Shown: in pieces, positions 45,866 through 54,175 of the stretch
Numbering within the stretch: the stretch's first letter is position 1
Layout: every line of letters begins with the position of its first letter
Source: Nitrospira lenta
GTDB lineage: Bacteria > Nitrospirota > Nitrospiria > Nitrospirales > Nitrospiraceae
NCBI RefSeq assembly: GCF_900403705.1
Contig: NZ_OUNR01000017.1
Coordinates: 1-64,000, forward strand
Length of the DNA stretch: 64,000 nt
Direction: 5' to 3'
Translations under genes and position numbers: made by a program
Notes under the pieces: generated by a model
Database searches by the model: none
Told to the model about the DNA's origin: nothing
Seen by the model: the letters and a program-made list of their open reading frames with translations, nothing else

Positions 45866-46039
45866 TCACTTGTGCGCGACCTGGCGAGCCGAACCGCCGG
45901 GCGCCCCGAATAACGGCAGCGGATCACGGCAAGACCACCCACAATTGACACATTTCACTCCGGCCAGCGGCCCGTAGTAATCCAGTACCCGCTCAATGAC
46001 CAACAGCCCTCCGCACTTTTGACAAGGTCCTTTCATCAT
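45866..46039 (-). CDS. Small zinc-ribbon protein
   Basis: About 57 residues from ATG 46039 or 46036 (AAAGGA just upstream). CQKCGG near the N-terminus and CVNCGW about 25 residues later form two CxxC knuckles, with a bulky aromatic segment VLDYYGPLAG between them. A zinc-ribbon of unknown role. It lies between bfd and the peroxiredoxin-like gene on the same strand. Confidence 0.65.
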   Translation of the reverse strand: MMKGPCQKCGGLLVIERVLDYYGPLAGVKCVNCGWSCRDPLPLFGAPGGSARQVAHK

Positions 46040-46059
46040 TCGTCCTTTCGCTTCATCCG

Positions 46060-46260
46060 TTATGATTGCGTTCCCGCCGAAGACACCGCCGAACATCCCG
46101 CGATGCTCTGAATCAGGGTCTCCAAGTTTGCTTCACACCGACCGCAACACGCGTCATCCAGCCCCATCGCTTGCTTCATCGATTTCGGACAGGTTCCATG
46201 GCATGACGCCAGGGCACAAAACTCCGCTTCCCTGATTCCCTTACACAGACAAACATACAT
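46060..46260 (-). CDS. bfd: Bacterioferritin-associated ferredoxin-like (BFD) [2Fe-2S] protein
   Basis: 66 residues with the BFD-type cysteine pattern: YVCLCKGIREAEF at the N-terminus (CxC) and CCGRCEANL at about residues 38-46 (CxxC-like). BFD proteins transfer electrons to mobilise iron from bacterioferritin and are typically iron-starvation induced. The start ATG 46260 is preferred since GAGGAG lies 5 nt upstream; a GTG at 46266 is in frame. It is the first gene after leader B, so probably controlled by a Fur-like repressor and the attenuator. Confidence 0.85.
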   Translation of the reverse strand: MYVCLCKGIREAEFCALASCHGTCPKSMKQAMGLDDACCGRCEANLETLIQSIAGCSAVSSAGTQS

Positions 46261-46322
46261 AGACACTCCTCTCTGCCGAGCGGTCTCGGCCCTGAGCCCA
46301 GTTCCAACAACTGCGGCTCAAT

Positions 46323-46381
46323 AAAAAAGCCCAAAGCATCGTTCGATACTTTGGGCTCCGGTCTGCTCGACCTCTGGCCTC
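46323..46381 (-). promoter_or_regulatory. Leader element B: GAGGCCAGAG box plus intrinsic terminator
   Basis: Minus strand: GAGGCCAGAG (46381-46372), spacer GUCGAGCAGAC, CGGAGCCC, hairpin 46357-46328 (AGCCCAAAG-CAUCG... pairing through GUAUC/GAUGC arms) and a six-U run. Located between promoter B and bfd. Same architecture and spacing as the other three copies. Confidence 0.75.
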
Positions 46382-46408
46382 ACGCGCACTCATTTTTCTG
46401 CTACTTCA

Positions 46409-46453
46409 TATTTGATATGTATTCTCAATATCATTTAGATGGCGCACTGTCAA
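46409..46453 (-). promoter_or_regulatory. Promoter B with Fur-box-like operator
   Basis: Minus strand TTGACA (46453-46448), spacer 17 nt, -10 TATTGA (46430-46425). The 21-nt palindromic TGATATGTATTCTCAATATCA (46413-46433) overlaps the -10; its ends TGATAT and ATATCA are exact inverted repeats and it resembles Fur boxes. It precedes leader B by about 30 nt and would drive bfd and the small genes after it. Confidence 0.65.
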
Positions 46454-46487
46454 CCTCTTCGGTTACCTTTTAAGAACTATTTTTTAG

Positions 46488-47240
46488 TTAGGTTCGAATC
46501 CCGCTGACCAAGGTCAACACCATGGCCGTCAGGTACATGAGAGCGATGCCGCAGAAAATACCTGACGCCATCTGCATGCGGCGCGTGGCGGTATAGGCCA
46601 TGGCGGTGAGAGAAAGCACCACGTACAGCAGAGAGCCTGCCGCGAGGCTGTAGAAGCCGATTGAAAAATAAGAAGAGAGCCCTTGTCCGCTCAGCACGGT
46701 TCCCAGGCAGGTCGGCGCGCCGGCCAGAAACCCGAGCCACAGCACGTCTTTCCCACGCACAGGCGTCTTTCCCGCCGCACTGATAATGCCGAACCCTTCG
46801 GTGCCGTTGTGCAGCCCGAACCCGGCCACCAGCAACGCGCTGAGCACCCACGCCCCGCTTGCGTAGCTGGCGCCGATCGCCAGCCCTTCACCGAGATTGT
46901 GGAATCCCATTCCGATAGCAATCATATACGGCAGCGGCAACACCCGGCTTCCAGGCCCGTTCCCGAACAGCTGGCTCGACTCCAACGCCACTAGGCCGAT
47001 CAAGCTGATGCCGAGACTGCCCAGAAACACGACCCACGACAGCCCGTCACGCGCGCCCGTCAATTCAACGGCTTCATGCATCAGATCAAAAAAGAGATAC
47101 GTCAGCACTCCCGTCGCGATCCCGATCAGAAAGCTCTCCCAAGAGCGCGGCAGCACTTTTCCCAGTAACAGCGCCGCACCGATCCCGAGATACACCGGAA
47201 TGACGCCGGCCACGAGTCCTAATGCAATGAGATTTAGCAT
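46488..47240 (-). CDS. ZIP-family divalent metal transporter
   Basis: 250 residues with about eight transmembrane helices. TM4 contains the ZIP signature MGFHNLGEGLAIGASYASG (HNxxEGxAxG-like) and TM5 GFGLHNGTEGFGII with a second HN. These residues form the binuclear metal site. ZIP proteins import Zn2+, Fe2+ or Mn2+; position at the end of an iron-related run favours Fe2+, which is inference. The gene follows the 64-residue gene by about 110 nt on the same strand. Confidence 0.88.
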   Translation of the reverse strand: MLNLIALGLVAGVIPVYLGIGAALLLGKVLPRSWESFLIGIATGVLTYLFFDLMHEAVELTGARDGLSWVVFLGSLGISLIGLVALESSQLFGNGPGSRVLPLPYMIAIGMGFHNLGEGLAIGASYASGAWVLSALLVAGFGLHNGTEGFGIISAAGKTPVRGKDVLWLGFLAGAPTCLGTVLSGQGLSSYFSIGFYSLAAGSLLYVVLSLTAMAYTATRRMQMASGIFCGIALMYLTAMVLTLVSGIRT

Positions 47241-47350
47241 GATGGCGTTATACCAGAACTGCCGACGATGGCAACCCCTTCGCCTTCAATCGCTCACTGA
47301 ATCGCCTCTGTTCATGATGACCGATACCCACGAGTCCCCCTCCTGCCACA

Positions 47351-47545
47351 TCAACGAAGTGTTTTGTTCCAGCCAGAACGTATCACATACCACGCGATGA
47401 TTCCGCAAGGAAGGCCCAGCGCGAGCCAGGAAACCCCATCCCACACTCCATCGCCAAGGAGGGCCGAAAAAAGACCAATGCCACTGATCACCCCCAGCAA
47501 GGCCGGCATGCCCCACACTTGGCGGGCGGTCAGAGGGACATTCAT
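47351..47545 (-). CDS. 64-residue membrane protein downstream of PepSY gene
   Basis: Start ATG 47545 overlaps the stop of the PepSY gene (ATGA), indicating coupling. The product has two hydrophobic helices (WGMPALLGVISGIGLFSALLG; VSWLALGLPCGIIAWYVI). This arrangement (PepSY protein plus a tiny two-helix protein) recurs in siderophore operons, where such proteins are thought to assist ferrisiderophore reduction; that is a family-based suggestion and I cannot name the family with certainty. Confidence 0.7.
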   Translation of the reverse strand: MNVPLTARQVWGMPALLGVISGIGLFSALLGDGVWDGVSWLALGLPCGIIAWYVIRSGWNKTLR

Positions 47546-48729
47546 CTCACACCCGCCACAATCGACGGAACTCCCGACGAAGAGATCTGCCCCTCCGTCG
47601 TGACGGCGAATTGATCGGCCGACATGTTCCGCTTTTTCCACCAAAGATAGAGCCCGCTGCACAGCACCACAATCGTGATGACATCCAACACTGCCCATAC
47701 GGATTTTAGCGGCAGCCCCCCGTAGTCGCCGAAATGCAGAGGCTGAGAGACCGACAACGCCGTGATGTACCAGGGCATGGCCCGCACCGCGGCAACCTCT
47801 CCGGTTTCAGCATCGATCAGAACCGGCTCGATCAACCGCGCCGTCAATGGCGTCTTGCCGCGCATAAATATCGCATAGTGATGGGGACCGGCAAACGGGG
47901 TACCGGGAAAAGCCACAAAGGCGATCTCTTTCCCTGCATCCGTCGATTCCGCCGCCGCCACAGCCCGATTGAGAGAGCTAAAGGCCGTCATCCGCGGTTT
48001 GCCCTGCCAAGGCGCCGTCATCTCCGCCAATTCCGTCTGTTGCCAATAGGCGAACAGCGGCCGGGCCAGCGTATTGATCACGCCAGTTCCGCCGACGACG
48101 AGCGCCCAGACCACTGTGGCGATACCCAGGAGATTATGGAGATCGAGCCAGGTCAGACGACGGCTGCCCTCATGGCGGACGGTGCCGAACGGCAATTTTC
48201 GCATGAAGGGTCCATAGACGACGACGCCGGACAGCACGGAAAGGACGAACAGACAGCCCATACCGCCGAGAAACAACGTGCCCGGCAAGCCGGCAAACAG
48301 CTCGACGTGCAGCGCAAACATCACATGCATGAACCCTTGGCGCAACGGAGGCTCCAGCAGTAAGGCGCCGGTCCGGCCGTCATAGACGTAGACGGCAGAA
48401 TCCTCGTCGGCATCCGGGGTGTGCCCCATCGACAGAAACCAGACTGGCGCATCGTCATCCTGAGATAAAAACAGCACGGCGTCCTGAGGCCGGCGCATCC
48501 GGGCATCCGCCACCAGCCTATCGAGGTCGACACGTGGAAGGTCACCCGCCAGCGCCGGCGGCTCGACACTCGCCCCGCTCCACAGTCCGATCTCCTCTCC
48601 AAAGATCAACGGCAGACCGGTTACGCAGAGCAGCAGCAGAAATAGCGTGCAGACAAGGCTAGTCCACTTGTGGACGGCATACCACCGCTTCAGAGTCACG
48701 CCCGCCGGCATGTGCGGCGCGATCGTCAC
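47542..48729 (-). CDS. PepSY-associated transmembrane protein (iron-uptake type)
   Basis: 395 residues, with the same family features as the gene at 38875-40041: N-terminal KRWYAVHKWTSLVCTLFLLLLCVTGLPLIF, middle LFLGGMGCLFVLSVLSGVVVYGP, LDLHNLLGIATVVWALVVGGTG, C-terminal VLDVITIVVLCSGLYLWWKKR. A PepSY-like periplasmic part (VYVYDGRTGALLLEPPLRQG) lies between. Probably accessory to the upstream receptor: inner-membrane protein involved in iron release from siderophores. It follows a small lipoprotein gene (34 nt) in the same operon and overlaps the 64-residue gene. Confidence 0.88.
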   Translation of the reverse strand: MTIAPHMPAGVTLKRWYAVHKWTSLVCTLFLLLLCVTGLPLIFGEEIGLWSGASVEPPALAGDLPRVDLDRLVADARMRRPQDAVLFLSQDDDAPVWFLSMGHTPDADEDSAVYVYDGRTGALLLEPPLRQGFMHVMFALHVELFAGLPGTLFLGGMGCLFVLSVLSGVVVYGPFMRKLPFGTVRHEGSRRLTWLDLHNLLGIATVVWALVVGGTGVINTLARPLFAYWQQTELAEMTAPWQGKPRMTAFSSLNRAVAAAESTDAGKEIAFVAFPGTPFAGPHHYAIFMRGKTPLTARLIEPVLIDAETGEVAAVRAMPWYITALSVSQPLHFGDYGGLPLKSVWAVLDVITIVVLCSGLYLWWKKRNMSADQFAVTTEGQISSSGVPSIVAGVR

Positions 48730-48762
48730 TCCGGCCCTCTTGCCTGGACAAGCAGGAGCAGG

Positions 48763-49023
48763 CTACTGAGGAGCACGGGTATCTGCATGAGGATTCTGCG
48801 ATGGCGGCTGTTCAGCGTAGCGATATCCCTTCGACTGCATGCACCCGCTCAAGTTGATGCCTCCGGCCGGCGAGACTTTCGCATGCTCCTGCCCCAACAA
48901 TACTTCGCTCTTGCAGACCTCCCAATCCTCTCGGGATTGCGCGTCGGTTTTGGTGGCATGCACCCACCGGCCTTCGGCGCAAGCAGCCAGCACCAGGGGT
49001 ATCAGGAGAAGAAAGACCTTCAC
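48763..49023 (-). CDS. Small putative lipoprotein
   Basis: About 86 residues. Start GTG at 49023 gives a typical signal (KVFLLLIPLVLAACAEG) with lipobox Cys; a GAGG tract lies 7 nt upstream. A GTG at 49038 is an alternative start. The mature part has two Cys (VCKSEVLLG; NLSGCMQSKGYRY) that could form a disulfide. No family recognised. It lies between the receptor and the PepSY gene in the same operon. Confidence 0.6.
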   Translation of the reverse strand: MKVFLLLIPLVLAACAEGRWVHATKTDAQSREDWEVCKSEVLLGQEHAKVSPAGGINLSGCMQSKGYRYAEQPPSQNPHADTRAPQ

Positions 49024-49134
49024 GTCTGGGCCTCGCACATAATCACACCCCCTCTCTCTATAAAGGCGAATGAGACAGAGGCCTCCATCCCTGAAACAAC
49101 AAATCGCCTCTGCCTCGCCGTGAACGCCCGAACG

Positions 49135-51630
49135 TTAGAACCGCAGCCCCACCGTACCCAACACGGTTAACGGCTCTCCGTAGAAGAAGAACTGCGAACC
49201 GTTGTAGGAGGTGGCCACGTACCGCTGATCCAGCAGATTTTTGATATTCAGCGCCACATTAAAGCCTTTGGCTCCCAGCCAATTGCCCTGTTCGAGCGCA
49301 TGATTGTAATACAGCGCCGCATCAGCTCTGACATAGGCGGGCATATCAATCGGATTTCCGGATAGCGACGCCGTCCGGCTGCTGTACGCAAACAGTCCTC
49401 CGCCGACCCCGAATCCCTTCAGAGGGCCCTCTTGAAAATGATAGGTGGACCAGATCGTGAATTTATTGTACGGCACGTTGGGCAGGCGCCTATTGAGCAA
49501 TGCCGTATCGGTATCCTTCGTCACTTCGGCATCGGTGTAGGCATAGCCGGCGATGACGTTCCAGCCTGGCGTCATCTGTGCCGTCACATCCAATTCAATG
49601 CCCTGGCTGCGCTGCTCCCCTGTCTGCACCGAGAATCCCAATGCGCTGAGCGCGGGGTCCGGATTGGGCGTGACCAGATTCTCCCTGGTCAGGTGAAACC
49701 AGGCGAGTGTGGCCGAGAGACGATTATCCATGAGAAACGTCTTCATGCCGATTTCATATTGGGTCGATCGCTCCGGCTTGAATAAATCGCCGGTACCGTT
49801 GCCGTTACGGGTCGCCGGAGAACTTGGCTGAAACCCCTTCGTCCACGACGTATAGAGAGAGAGCGGCTCGATCGGCTGATAGACGAGCCCCAACCGGGGA
49901 CTGACCGCATGGTTGTCCGATGAATGACTTTCGAAGGCGGATTGTGTGGACTGGTGCACATAGTCAAACCGCAAACCGCCCATGAATTTAAGGCTCGGCA
50001 GGATCGTGATCTGGTCCTGCAGATAGAACGCCGCCGTCTTGTTGTCACCCTGAAACTGGCCTTGAAATACTCCACCGACAGCCGGCACAGGCAGCAGGGA
50101 ATAATTCGGCGCAAACAGGTCGAGCGTCGGCGCCAGATCTCCGGTGAACACGAACTGATCGGTTTTTTCCTGCCGAAACTCAACACCCGTCAGCAGGGTA
50201 TGGTCCATGTCAAACATGCGCAGATGCCCCACCACATTCGTCACCATCGAGTGGGCATGCCGGCGCGCCACCGCCGGCTGCAGCAACTGGGTTCGATTCA
50301 ACGTTCGTTGATCGGCATCCAGCGAGTCGGGAGTTACAAACAGAGTGTTGCGGTCGTCTTCCACAATCGAATGCCTGTAGACATTGCGGATTGACCATTG
50401 GTCGTTGAATTGATGCGTCAGATCGTACCCGATACGGTACGACGTACGATTGAGCGACCCATGATCGCCCAGCGTGACGGATCGATTGCGCGGAATGTTG
50501 CCGTTGATATTCCCCCACACGGTGCCTTGCGCCGGGAGCCCGTACGGATCGTTGCTCCATCGCCGCATGTAATCGGCGTCGACCGTCAGCGTCGTCCGTG
50601 TCCCCAACAACCACGTGACGCTCGGCGCGATCGCCGCCAAATCGCGGTTGGCAAAATCGATGAAACTGTTGGCTCGTTGACCGGCCACATTGAGGCGATA
50701 GAGCACGGTCTTGCTGGCATTGAGCGGACCGGTGGCGTCAAGTTCTGACCGGTAGAAATTGAAATTGCCGATCGTGGTATTGGCGGAATAGGCCGCGTCC
50801 GCCAACGGCTTGGTGGTCACCAGATTGATGACGCCGCCAGGATCGCCCTGTCCGTACAGCACCGCGGCAGGCCCCTTCAGCACTTCAATCCGCCGGATAT
50901 TGTAGGTGTCCGACGCGGTGAATTGCGCAAACGGATCGATCAATCCGTTGCGGAAATAGCTGCGGTCGGTGGCGGCGAATCCCCGGATGATAAGGTTCTC
51001 GTACAGTGACGCACTGGAGTCTGCGGCATTGATCCCGGATACGCTCTCCAGCGAATTTTGCAACCGGAACGTGCGTTGCTCTTCAATGACCTTGCGGGTG
51101 ATGACCTGAATCGACTGCGGCACGTCCTTGATCGGCGTGTCGGTTCGCGTCGCGACACTGGACTCTTCCGCCACATACGTCTTGGCGTCATCACGCTCAC
51201 GAACTTCTTTGACCACAATCTCCGGCACTTTCACCGGCTTCTGTTTCACGGGAGATATCGATACCCCGGGAGCCTCCGCTTGGGCCGCAAGCGCCGCCGG
51301 GGCCGGCGCCTTCTGAAGCGTGACGGTCCTAGTATCCGTAAAGACGTACTCCAGCCCCGTCCCCTCCAGCACTTGCCGCACGCCTTCCTCCGGCGACATC
51401 GTACCGACCACTCCTTTTGTCAGACGGCTTCCCGCAAGCTCCGAAGCGTAGAGCACTTGCACATTCGCCTGTTCAGCCAATGCCGCCAATGCGCTCGCAA
51501 GCTCCTGCGGAGGAATATTCAGCGACACCTGGTCGCTTTGCGCAACGGCCGGCAACGCCAATCCCATCGCGATCAGGGCCACCCCCACGATCAATCTCAC
51601 ACGGACTCCGATTTCCCGCCAGCTCATCAT
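49135..51630 (-). CDS. TonB-dependent siderophore receptor with STN domain
   Basis: 831 residues; ATG 51630 with AAAGGA 6 nt upstream. Signal peptide (LIVGVALIAMGLALPAVAQ), STN domain (LNIPPQELASALAALAEQANV to about residue 115), linker with KPVKVPEIVVKEV (putative TonB box, same as in the other STN receptor), plug (SIQVITRKVIEEQRTFRLQNSLESVSG; GPAAVLYGQGDPGGVINLV) and barrel ending TVLGTVGLRF with terminal Phe. Ligand unknown; the class transports ferric siderophores. No sigma/FecR pair is adjacent to it, so its STN domain may signal to one of the two pairs in trans. Confidence 0.94.
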   Translation of the reverse strand: MMSWREIGVRVRLIVGVALIAMGLALPAVAQSDQVSLNIPPQELASALAALAEQANVQVLYASELAGSRLTKGVVGTMSPEEGVRQVLEGTGLEYVFTDTRTVTLQKAPAPAALAAQAEAPGVSISPVKQKPVKVPEIVVKEVRERDDAKTYVAEESSVATRTDTPIKDVPQSIQVITRKVIEEQRTFRLQNSLESVSGINAADSSASLYENLIIRGFAATDRSYFRNGLIDPFAQFTASDTYNIRRIEVLKGPAAVLYGQGDPGGVINLVTTKPLADAAYSANTTIGNFNFYRSELDATGPLNASKTVLYRLNVAGQRANSFIDFANRDLAAIAPSVTWLLGTRTTLTVDADYMRRWSNDPYGLPAQGTVWGNINGNIPRNRSVTLGDHGSLNRTSYRIGYDLTHQFNDQWSIRNVYRHSIVEDDRNTLFVTPDSLDADQRTLNRTQLLQPAVARRHAHSMVTNVVGHLRMFDMDHTLLTGVEFRQEKTDQFVFTGDLAPTLDLFAPNYSLLPVPAVGGVFQGQFQGDNKTAAFYLQDQITILPSLKFMGGLRFDYVHQSTQSAFESHSSDNHAVSPRLGLVYQPIEPLSLYTSWTKGFQPSSPATRNGNGTGDLFKPERSTQYEIGMKTFLMDNRLSATLAWFHLTRENLVTPNPDPALSALGFSVQTGEQRSQGIELDVTAQMTPGWNVIAGYAYTDAEVTKDTDTALLNRRLPNVPYNKFTIWSTYHFQEGPLKGFGVGGGLFAYSSRTASLSGNPIDMPAYVRADAALYYNHALEQGNWLGAKGFNVALNIKNLLDQRYVATSYNGSQFFFYGEPLTVLGTVGLRF

Positions 51631-51680
51631 GACGCGTCCTTTCTTACTCAGTGGGTCGTCTCTCTCTCCAATAAACGGCA

Positions 51681-51735
51681 GAGCCCATGACTGCCTGTGC
51701 AGTCATGGGCTCTGGACTCACGTTCCGTTGGCCTC
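51681..51735 (-). promoter_or_regulatory. Leader element C: GAGGCCA box plus hairpin without clear U-tract
   Basis: Minus strand: GAGGCCAACG (51735-51726), spacer, GUGAGUCCAGAGCCC, then a perfect 14-bp stem (51712-51681: GAGCCCATGACTGC and GCAGTCATGGGCTC) with a 4-nt loop. After the stem comes UGCCGUUUAUU in place of a U-run, so termination may be weak. No good promoter or Fur palindrome is evident for this copy. It lies about 50 nt before the receptor start. Confidence 0.65.
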
Positions 51736-51749
51736 GTTATAATTGACGA

Positions 51750-51940
51750 TTACTGTGGAGGAAGAAATTGTCCGGTCATACCTCTAGTTCGGGGCGTCAT
51801 GCGGAAAGCCACACCTGGCCGAATGGTGGCGAAGCCTCCGCACCGCGCGCACTCGATGACGAGACTGCCGCTGCTTCCGACGGGCAATCACTCTCCCGCA
51901 ATGACAACACACATCCGCCAACGATGCCGACAGAACCTGC
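51750..51940 (-). pseudogene. Frameshifted copy of the Com-like zinc-finger gene
   Basis: On the minus strand, frame 1 reads DVCCHCGRVIARRKQ and, after about position 51870, the +1-shifted frame reads GSLVIECARCGGFATIRPG; joined, these match the intact protein at 52446-52634 (CHCGKLIARWQGTNLVIKCARCARFMTIQ). One extra base near 51868-51872 breaks the frame. No start codon is clear. Its 3' end reaches 51750, close to leader C. It could instead be decoded by frameshifting, but decay is simpler. The nearby 51941-52445 shows nothing I can support as a gene. Confidence 0.55.
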
Positions 51941-52445
51941 AGCGCGCCTTCCCCGGACTCCGTCGAACTCTTTCCGTCCACAGGCCATGAGACGCATGGG
52001 CAAATAGAAACCTGACGTGCGGTTGTAGAAAAACCGAGTGGCTTGCGTGGCCAACGGTTTCCGATTTCCCTTACTCCGCCGCTCACAGTCGATGACAGGA
52101 TCTGCCCATCGTGCATCCGCTCCATTCCAGTCCAGCCACATTCGTGCGAGCGACGTTTCAATTCTACTCGCGCCGCCTCAGCACGATTCCACGGCATGCA
52201 CTACCCGGTACTGCAGCTGCGGGACCTCCGGCCCTTCGAGCGCGAGATGCCGCGCGTCTGGTCGGCGAGGCAAGTTTGGTTAGACGGATTTTTTTCGATG
52301 AGGATGAACGTCGGCTGGATCAGCTTCGCAGACTAGATGGATTCACACTGTAGAGCGCGAGCACTCCTTGCCGACCATGGAAATGTCGGCTCCTGCTCGT
52401 ACGCTGCCGGGCAATCCGTACGGGCGCTTGCCCAGCCGATAGAAC

Positions 52446-52634
52446 TTACTCCCGCCGGCCTAATGCCAGATCAGGCGGCGGGGTGCCACGGATGGCCGAA
52501 TACTGGATCGTCATGAAGCGGGCACAGCGGGCGCACTTGATGACGAGGTTGGTGCCTTGCCAGCGGGCAATCAATTTCCCACAATGACACCGAACATCCG
52601 ACGAAGACGGTACCGGCGTATGCAACTCACTCAT
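52446..52634 (-). CDS. Com-like (Mu Com family) small zinc-finger protein
   Basis: About 62 residues from ATG 52634 (52640 in frame, 52715 longest). DVRCHCGKLIARW and CARCARF form two CxC/CxxC knuckles, with the LVIKCARC pattern typical of Mu Com-type zinc-finger proteins, which bind mRNA or DNA to regulate translation. The assignment is by pattern. AGGGG lies 7 nt before the chosen ATG. It stands between the receptor operon and the TonB operon, both on the minus strand, and a decayed copy lies at 51750-51940. Confidence 0.6.
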   Translation of the reverse strand: MSELHTPVPSSSDVRCHCGKLIARWQGTNLVIKCARCARFMTIQYSAIRGTPPPDLALGRRE

Positions 52635-52766
52635 TCCCATGCCCCTGTACTCCCAGGTGTCTTGCTGAACTGATGTCCGCATGTCTGTTGATGCATATCC
52701 GTCCCATAGGCGCACACGCGCGCCTCATTCTGAGGCCAACTCGCAGAGCACTCGATACCGAGCAGG

Positions 52767-53225
52767 CTATTTGAAGGTCAACTTTTTGATTTCACCCGCC
52801 GGCAATTCAACTTCGCCGAAATCGGACTGCCCCTTGAAGCTGCCGGCGATAGCCAGCACGAACTCCCCCGTCTTGCCATCGTTGAGCGTGATCGTGACGC
52901 TCGGAGGCGCACTGCTTCCCGAGGGCTTGAGGTCGATCTGTTTGATTCCTTCGAACTTGATCTTGACGGTTGCCGTCCCGCGCTTGACCGGCACCTCTTT
53001 CAATTCATGCGGAACAAAGGCCGTTTCACTAATTTTTTCTTCCCAATAGAAAATGACGTTCTTGACGTCCGTCTCTACGCCCTTGATATCGGTGGCGACG
53101 GCGTGAAAGCCCTTCTCAGCCTTGCTCTCCGCCCACGCCGGGCTGCCCATCAGACAGAGCAGCATCAGGCCGCACACCAAGTGGAACCGTTGACTGGTCA
53201 CTCGCACGATCGTCTGGCGATTCAT
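52767..53225 (-). CDS. Exported protein of unknown function, TonB-operon end
   Basis: About 152 residues; start ATG 53225 with AAGGAG 7 nt upstream. A signal peptide (LVCGLMLLCLMGSPAWAES) precedes a beta-rich domain with ATVKIKFEGIKQIDL, SVTITLNDGKTGEFVLAIAG and GEVELPAGEIKKLTF. No recognised family; composition suggests a single beta-sandwich. It follows the tonB gene by 23 nt, so it is the last member of the exbB-exbD-tonB operon. A periplasmic accessory role for iron uptake is conceivable but unsupported by motif. Confidence 0.7.
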   Translation of the reverse strand: MNRQTIVRVTSQRFHLVCGLMLLCLMGSPAWAESKAEKGFHAVATDIKGVETDVKNVIFYWEEKISETAFVPHELKEVPVKRGTATVKIKFEGIKQIDLKPSGSSAPPSVTITLNDGKTGEFVLAIAGSFKGQSDFGEVELPAGEIKKLTFK

Positions 53226-53248
53226 ACGCATTCTCCTTCTTATTGTCA

Positions 53249-54175
53249 TTACCCATCTAATCGATAACTGATCGGGACAAGAATCGTGAGCTGAGACTTG
53301 CCCAATGGATGCTTGAGCGTCAACGGCGACGCCTTTTTCATCACCGCCATCGCTTCTTGATCCAAAACCGCGCGACCCGAGCTCTCTGCAATGCTGACTC
53401 CGATCACCTCGCCGTCATCGCGAATGACGGCTTCCACCACCACCTTGCCTTCCCAATGATTCATTTTCGCCTGCGCCGGATACCGCTTCAGCTCTTCCAT
53501 CCGGCGCTGCACCGATTCGCTGAGCCAGCCATAGTCGGCGTGAACCTCCCGATGCCGAACCAGGCGCTGTTGCACCACTCGGTGCTCAATCGCCGACGCC
53601 GTCGTTTCGACGGTCGGTGATTCTCGCTCCACGGTTTGAGGCGCAGCCTCGATCGGCGTCAGCGTTTCCGCCGGCTGCGCGCGCGCGACCCTCGCAGCGA
53701 CCGCGACCTGTGAGGTCCGCTGCTCGACAACCGGCTCCTGACTCGTAGCGACGGCCTGCGATTCGATGCGCTGCGCCATCGGGCGCTCGATCGACGCCTC
53801 AGCCTGCGTTACCATCTCAGGAGTCTCCTGCTGGACAGACTCCACGGCTTCAACCGTCCGAGTGACTTCACGAACCGTCTGCTGAACCGGCACGGGAGGC
53901 GTCACGAGCGGCTGAGGCTCCACCACCCGCTTGACCGGTTGAGGATCCGGAGGAACCCTGGCCGGTTCTAACGGTGCCGGAGAAGCGGGAGGGGGAGCCT
54001 CGACCACGGCCACCTCCCATTGAAACGGCGTCGGTAAAACCGGCTTGTCGATTTCAGCCATCACGAGTACCGCGCACCCAACGCCCAGCGCGTGACACAC
54101 CAGCGACACCATCCAGCCATGCGCGCGCGCAGGTCCTGGGCCATCGACTAACCGATTGAGCTCGACCGCTGTCAT
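53249..54175 (-). CDS. tonB: TonB energy-transducer protein
   Basis: 308 residues. N-terminal signal-anchor (WMVSLVCHALGVGCAVLVMAE) with the SxxxH-like pattern, a long Pro/Glu/Val-rich linker (about residues 55-220) that spans the periplasm, and a C-terminal domain with YGWLSESVQRRMEELKRYPAQAKMNHWEGKVVVEAVIRDDGEV and the ending SQLTILVPISYRL. Transduces the proton-motive force through ExbB/ExbD to TonB-dependent receptors. ATG 54175 overlaps the exbD stop (ATGA). A second tonB occurs at 56738-57787. Confidence 0.93.
   Translation of the reverse strand: MTAVELNRLVDGPGPARAHGWMVSLVCHALGVGCAVLVMAEIDKPVLPTPFQWEVAVVEAPPPASPAPLEPARVPPDPQPVKRVVEPQPLVTPPVPVQQTVREVTRTVEAVESVQQETPEMVTQAEASIERPMAQRIESQAVATSQEPVVEQRTSQVAVAARVARAQPAETLTPIEAAPQTVERESPTVETTASAIEHRVVQQRLVRHREVHADYGWLSESVQRRMEELKRYPAQAKMNHWEGKVVVEAVIRDDGEVIGVSIAESSGRAVLDQEAMAVMKKASPLTLKHPLGKSQLTILVPISYRLDG

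Noticed and set aside
52111-52353. 80-codon plus-strand ORF and overlapping frames around 52043-52353
   Set aside because: One end (IFFDEDERRLDQLR) looks somewhat natural, but no start site or family is evident and the frames overlap; left as possible remnant only.
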